From Actinomycetota bacterium (lineage in GTDB: Bacteria > Actinomycetota > Thermoleophilia > Solirubrobacterales > 70-9), in the NCBI GenBank assembly GCA_018268695.1, contig JAFDWD010001098.1:1-7585 (forward strand): 7,585 nt of DNA. Reading direction: 5' to 3'. Below, piece by piece: positions 5,587-7,585 of this stretch (the stretch's first letter is position 1; each line of letters starts with the position of its first letter). Made by a program: the position numbers and the translations under genes. The notes under the pieces were generated by a model. The model saw only the letters and a list, made by a program, of their open reading frames with translations. It had not been told where the DNA came from and searched no databases.

Positions 5587-6057
5587 TTTCTCCAGAATCT
5601 CCGGGCCCGACTCGGTGCCCGGCTAAACGGTGACAGCGAGGCCGGCTTCACGCTCATCGAGCTCCTCGTCGTCATGCTCATCCTCGGCATCCTCGCCGCC
5701 ATCGCCCTCCCGGCTTTCTTCAATCAGAAGGAAAAGGCCGGCGACGCAAAGGCAAAGGAGACGCTGCACTCGGCCCAGGTCGCCATGGAGACCTGCTCGA
5801 CCGAACATAACGGCGAATACAAAGAATGCTCGATCGAAAAGCTTGAAGCGATTGAGCCGACGCTGACGGGCCAGGGTGTCACTGCGAACGTCTCGGTGGC
5901 GAAACCGAAGGAATACTCGGTGGTCATGTCTGGGAACAGCGGAACGTTCGAAATCAAGCGCCTCGAATCGGGTGCGCTCGAATATCTCTGCCAGAACCCG
6001 GGCAAGGGTGGATGCTCCGTGGGTACTGGTGGTAGGGGCGAATGGAAGAACGGCTAG
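5584..6057 (+). CDS. pilA: Major type IV pilin PilA (prepilin)
   Basis: This is the structural subunit of the pilus fibre. The 157-residue prepilin has a 21-residue charged leader ending in Gly21, followed by FTLIELLVVMLILGILAAIA (22-41). This is a textbook class III signal with cleavage between Gly21 and Phe22, Glu at mature position 5 and an uninterrupted hydrophobic helix. The mature protein is 136 residues. Its C-terminal half has four cysteines (C71, C82, C136, C144); the C136-C144 pair could close a C-terminal loop like the D-region disulfide of other pilins, and C71-C82 could form a second bridge. The tail is Gly-rich. A strong Shine-Dalgarno sequence, a dedicated leader with a riboswitch and its own likely promoter suggest that this is the major pilin rather than a minor one. 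PilD, partly encoded from 7278, should process it. The downstream hairpin at 6111-6145 probably ends most pilA transcripts. Confidence 0.96.
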   Translation: MFLQNLRARLGARLNGDSEAGFTLIELLVVMLILGILAAIALPAFFNQKEKAGDAKAKETLHSAQVAMETCSTEHNGEYKECSIEKLEAIEPTLTGQGVTANVSVAKPKEYSVVMSGNSGTFEIKRLESGALEYLCQNPGKGGCSVGTGGRGEWKNG

Positions 6058-6086
6058 TCAGATAGGCCAAATGAGGTCGCCTGTCT

Positions 6087-7244
6087 ATGTGTGAGCCTGA
6101 AGTACAGTGCACCAAGAGGCGGGCCATTGCGGCCCGCCTCTTGGTTTGCCTGGTACCGGTCGCACTGTGTCTCGCGGCGACCGCGAACGCGGCGGCCGAA
6201 CGGCCTGTCCCGCCGCTCCTCACCGGGACGAACCCGGCCTCCTCGGCGACGGCGCCGGCCAGTTCGCTCAGCCCTTCGGTGCTCGGTGAATCCGAACCGG
6301 TGATCATCAAGGAGAGCGCTCCGTTGGGTGTGGGTTCCGCCTTGACGTTGAGCGCGCTCAACCCGACGAAAAATCCCAACTTCGTCATCGAAATCTTCTC
6401 CGGCGAAGAATGCCAAGGGTCCGCGATCGGTCAGGCGACCGCGGGGGTCTTCGATCTTGAAGGGATCCCGGTCGGTGTGGTGGCTGACCAGAAATCGACC
6501 TTCTCGGCCCGCCAGGTCGACCCGGCTAATCCGTCGGAACCGTCTTTCTGCTCTGGCCCGGGTTTCTACTGGGAGGGCAACGTGCCGCCGGAAGCCGGCG
6601 CGAGTGGGGGTGCCACCGGCGGTGGCACCGGCGGCGGTTCGGGGTCGTCCACCTCGGCGCCGATCGGTCCCGCGACCCCGGTCTCACCGGTGAAGCCGCA
6701 GGCTCCTCGGATCCACACCGAACCGGGTGGGGTGGCCAACGACACCGCGCCGCTGGTCGTCGGTAGCACTCGATCGGCCGAATCCGTCCTCCTCTACGCG
6801 GCCGAAGGCTGTAAAGGCTCCCCGATCGCGAAGGGCTCGGTGAGCCAGCTCGAATCCGGGTTCCAGGTCTCGGCCACTCCCAACTCGACGACGACCTTCT
6901 CCGCGGCCGCGATCGTCGGCCAACGTTCCGCCTGCTCGGAACCGGTGTCCTATACGGAGGACTCGACCGCCCCGCGGACCCTGATCACGATGGCCCCCGG
7001 GGTGAAGACGCGTAAGCGGAAAGCAGTCTTTCGCTTCAGGGACGTCACCGAAGATCAGCCCGGCACGACCTTTGTCTGCAAAGTCGACAAGAAGGCCTGG
7101 AAGGGGTGTGCCTCACCGTTTCGTGTGAAGCACCTGAAATACGGCCATCACGTGGTGAAGATCCGCGCCACCGACCTGGCGGGCAACCGGGAACGCAAGC
7201 CCGTCAAACGCCGCTTCATCGTTGTCCGGCCAGGCCGTCCCTAA
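6087..7244 (+). CDS. Secreted multi-domain Ig-like protein, candidate pilus-associated adhesin
   Basis: I know no gene name. The 385-residue product has a Sec signal peptide: positively charged TKRRAIAAR (9-17), a hydrophobic core to about residue 31, and an ANA site (33-35) before AAERP. The exported part has three modules. Modules 1 (about 65-164; C109, C155) and 2 (about 205-292; C242, C283) look like copies of one another. Each has an acidic residue and Cys-x-Gly-Ser early (GEECQGSAI and AEGCKGSPI), a STFSA or TTFSA strand, and a late Cys-Ser. They are joined by a Gly/Ser/Thr/Pro-rich linker (170-205). Module 3 (293-380; C331, C341) ends in KIRATDLAGNRE, typical of Ig-like domains in secreted actinobacterial proteins. 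No sortase signal or C-terminal membrane anchor is seen, and the tail is basic. ATG 6087 follows GAGGT (6073-6077) and is the only ATG that keeps the charged signal-peptide start. Its place between pilA and pilD suggests a pilus-linked surface role, which is inference. Confidence 0.88.
   Translation: MCEPEVQCTKRRAIAARLLVCLVPVALCLAATANAAAERPVPPLLTGTNPASSATAPASSLSPSVLGESEPVIIKESAPLGVGSALTLSALNPTKNPNFVIEIFSGEECQGSAIGQATAGVFDLEGIPVGVVADQKSTFSARQVDPANPSEPSFCSGPGFYWEGNVPPEAGASGGATGGGTGGGSGSSTSAPIGPATPVSPVKPQAPRIHTEPGGVANDTAPLVVGSTRSAESVLLYAAEGCKGSPIAKGSVSQLESGFQVSATPNSTTTFSAAAIVGQRSACSEPVSYTEDSTAPRTLITMAPGVKTRKRKAVFRFRDVTEDQPGTTFVCKVDKKAWKGCASPFRVKHLKYGHHVVKIRATDLAGNRERKPVKRRFIVVRPGRP
6111..6145 (+). 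terminator. Perfect 15-bp hairpin downstream of pilA, inside the next gene's signal-peptide codons
   Basis: The left arm (6111-6125) begins ACCAAGAGG and is exactly complementary to the right arm (6131-6145), which ends CCTCTTGGT, with a 5-nt ATTGC loop. The GC-rich stem followed by TTT (6145-6147) resembles an intrinsic terminator with a short T-tract, as often seen in high-GC actinobacteria. It starts 54 nt after the pilA stop but 24 nt inside the Ig-like gene, so it would attenuate transcription or translation of that gene and could protect the 3' end of pilA mRNA. Confidence 0.7.
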
Positions 7245-7277
7245 GCGACGGCCGGAACCTCGGGTAGAACTCCCGCC

Positions 7278-7585
7278 GTGTTGGGCGTGGCGATCATCGC
7301 GTTTCTGGCCGGGCTGGCGATCGGCAGCTTCGCGACCGCGGTCGCCTATCGGTTGCCGCGCGGGATGCCGTTCGCGGCGGAGCGATCCCAGTGCCCGGCC
7401 TGCGGCGCTCGGATCGGCGCGCGCGACAACATCCCCGTCGTCTCCTGGCTGATCCTCCGCGGTCGCGCGCGGTGCTGCGGGGCGCCGATCTCTCCGCGCT
7501 ATCCGCTCACGGAGCTGACCGTCGGCGTCCTCTACGCGGCGACCGTGATCGTCTACCGGCACGACGCCGCCGAAGCGGCGATCGG
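7278..7585 (+). CDS. pilD: Prepilin peptidase PilD (A24 family), N-terminal part
   Basis: PilD is the integral-membrane aspartic protease that cuts prepilin leaders after Gly and N-methylates the new N-terminus. The first 102 complete codons are visible, and the frame runs off the window. Recognisable are FLAGLAIGSFATAVAYRLPRG (about 7-27), the first Cys pair in SQCPACGARI (about 36-45), the conserved DNIPVVSWLILRGRA (about 49-63), and APISPRYPLTELTVG. The catalytic aspartates lie further downstream. In most PilD proteins the second zinc half-site is Cys-x-x-Cys; here the same place reads RARCCGAPIS, with two adjacent cysteines. The frame has a stop at 7242-7244 and no ATG before the conserved region, so GTG 7278 is the best start; GTG 7287 is possible. 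The ribosome binding site is weak. The gene lies 33 nt after the Ig-like gene and belongs to the pilus locus. Confidence 0.93.
   Translation, partial: MLGVAIIAFLAGLAIGSFATAVAYRLPRGMPFAAERSQCPACGARIGARDNIPVVSWLILRGRARCCGAPISPRYPLTELTVGVLYAATVIVYRHDAAEAAI

Noticed and set aside
5385..5633. Open frame across the pilA leader
   Set aside because: It covers the riboswitch and the pilA start; the RNA structure explains the conserved sequence, and no ribosome binding site precedes the frame.
7222..7452. Open frame overlapping the start of pilD in another frame
   Set aside because: The frame starting at GTG 7278 gives clear prepilin peptidase motifs, while this one gives only Arg/Pro/Ser-rich sequence.
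1..7585. CRISPR arrays, insertion sequences, tRNA or rRNA genes, phage genes
   Set aside because: No regularly spaced repeats, terminal inverted repeats with a transposase, or RNA gene signatures were seen; the window is a coherent pilus locus.

Overview
The window is a high-GC chromosomal segment carrying most of a type IV pilus locus, with every gene on the + strand. No outer-membrane secretin or PilP-type gene is present. The Ig-like modules of the secreted protein resemble those common in Thermoleophilia. Together these suggest a deep-branching actinobacterium (Thermoleophilia, or a Rubrobacter-like lineage). This placement is an inference from style, not a measured phylogeny.

Layout: the C-terminal part of a divergent PilT-type ATPase (1-456); a small membrane-anchored, cysteine-free protein with a probable thioredoxin-like fold (468-1073); the extension ATPase PilB (1081-2877); a canonical retraction ATPase PilT starting at a GTG inside the end of pilB (2864-3994); and the inner-membrane platform PilC (3998-5239). 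Gaps are 2-11 nt or overlapping, so this reads as one operon. A 344-nt non-coding region follows. It ends in the major pilin gene pilA (5584-6057), then a secreted Ig-like multi-module protein (6087-7244), then the start of the prepilin peptidase PilD (from 7278, cut by the window edge).

The most interesting part is the pilA leader. It contains, in order, a WhiG/FliA (sigma-28 family) type promoter (5379-5405), a class I cyclic di-GMP riboswitch aptamer (5430-5535) and a hairpin that buries the pilA ribosome binding site and start codon (5570-5586). PilB also carries an N-terminal MshEN-like domain, a fold that binds c-di-GMP in relatives. In Rubrobacter the sigma factor WhiG is itself held by the anti-sigma factor RsiG in a c-di-GMP-dependent way, and that switch has been reported to control type IV pili. 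The locus may therefore read c-di-GMP at three levels: pilin transcription, pilin translation and extension-motor activity.

How the parts work together: PilD trims the leader from PilA and methylates the mature pilin. PilB powers polymerisation through PilC, and PilT powers depolymerisation. The divergent PilT-like ATPase and the thioredoxin-like protein are accessory factors of unknown role. The Ig-like secreted protein is a candidate pilus-associated or surface adhesin. It is separated from pilA by a perfect 15-bp terminator-like hairpin that lies inside its own signal-peptide codons, which would keep its expression well below that of the pilin.
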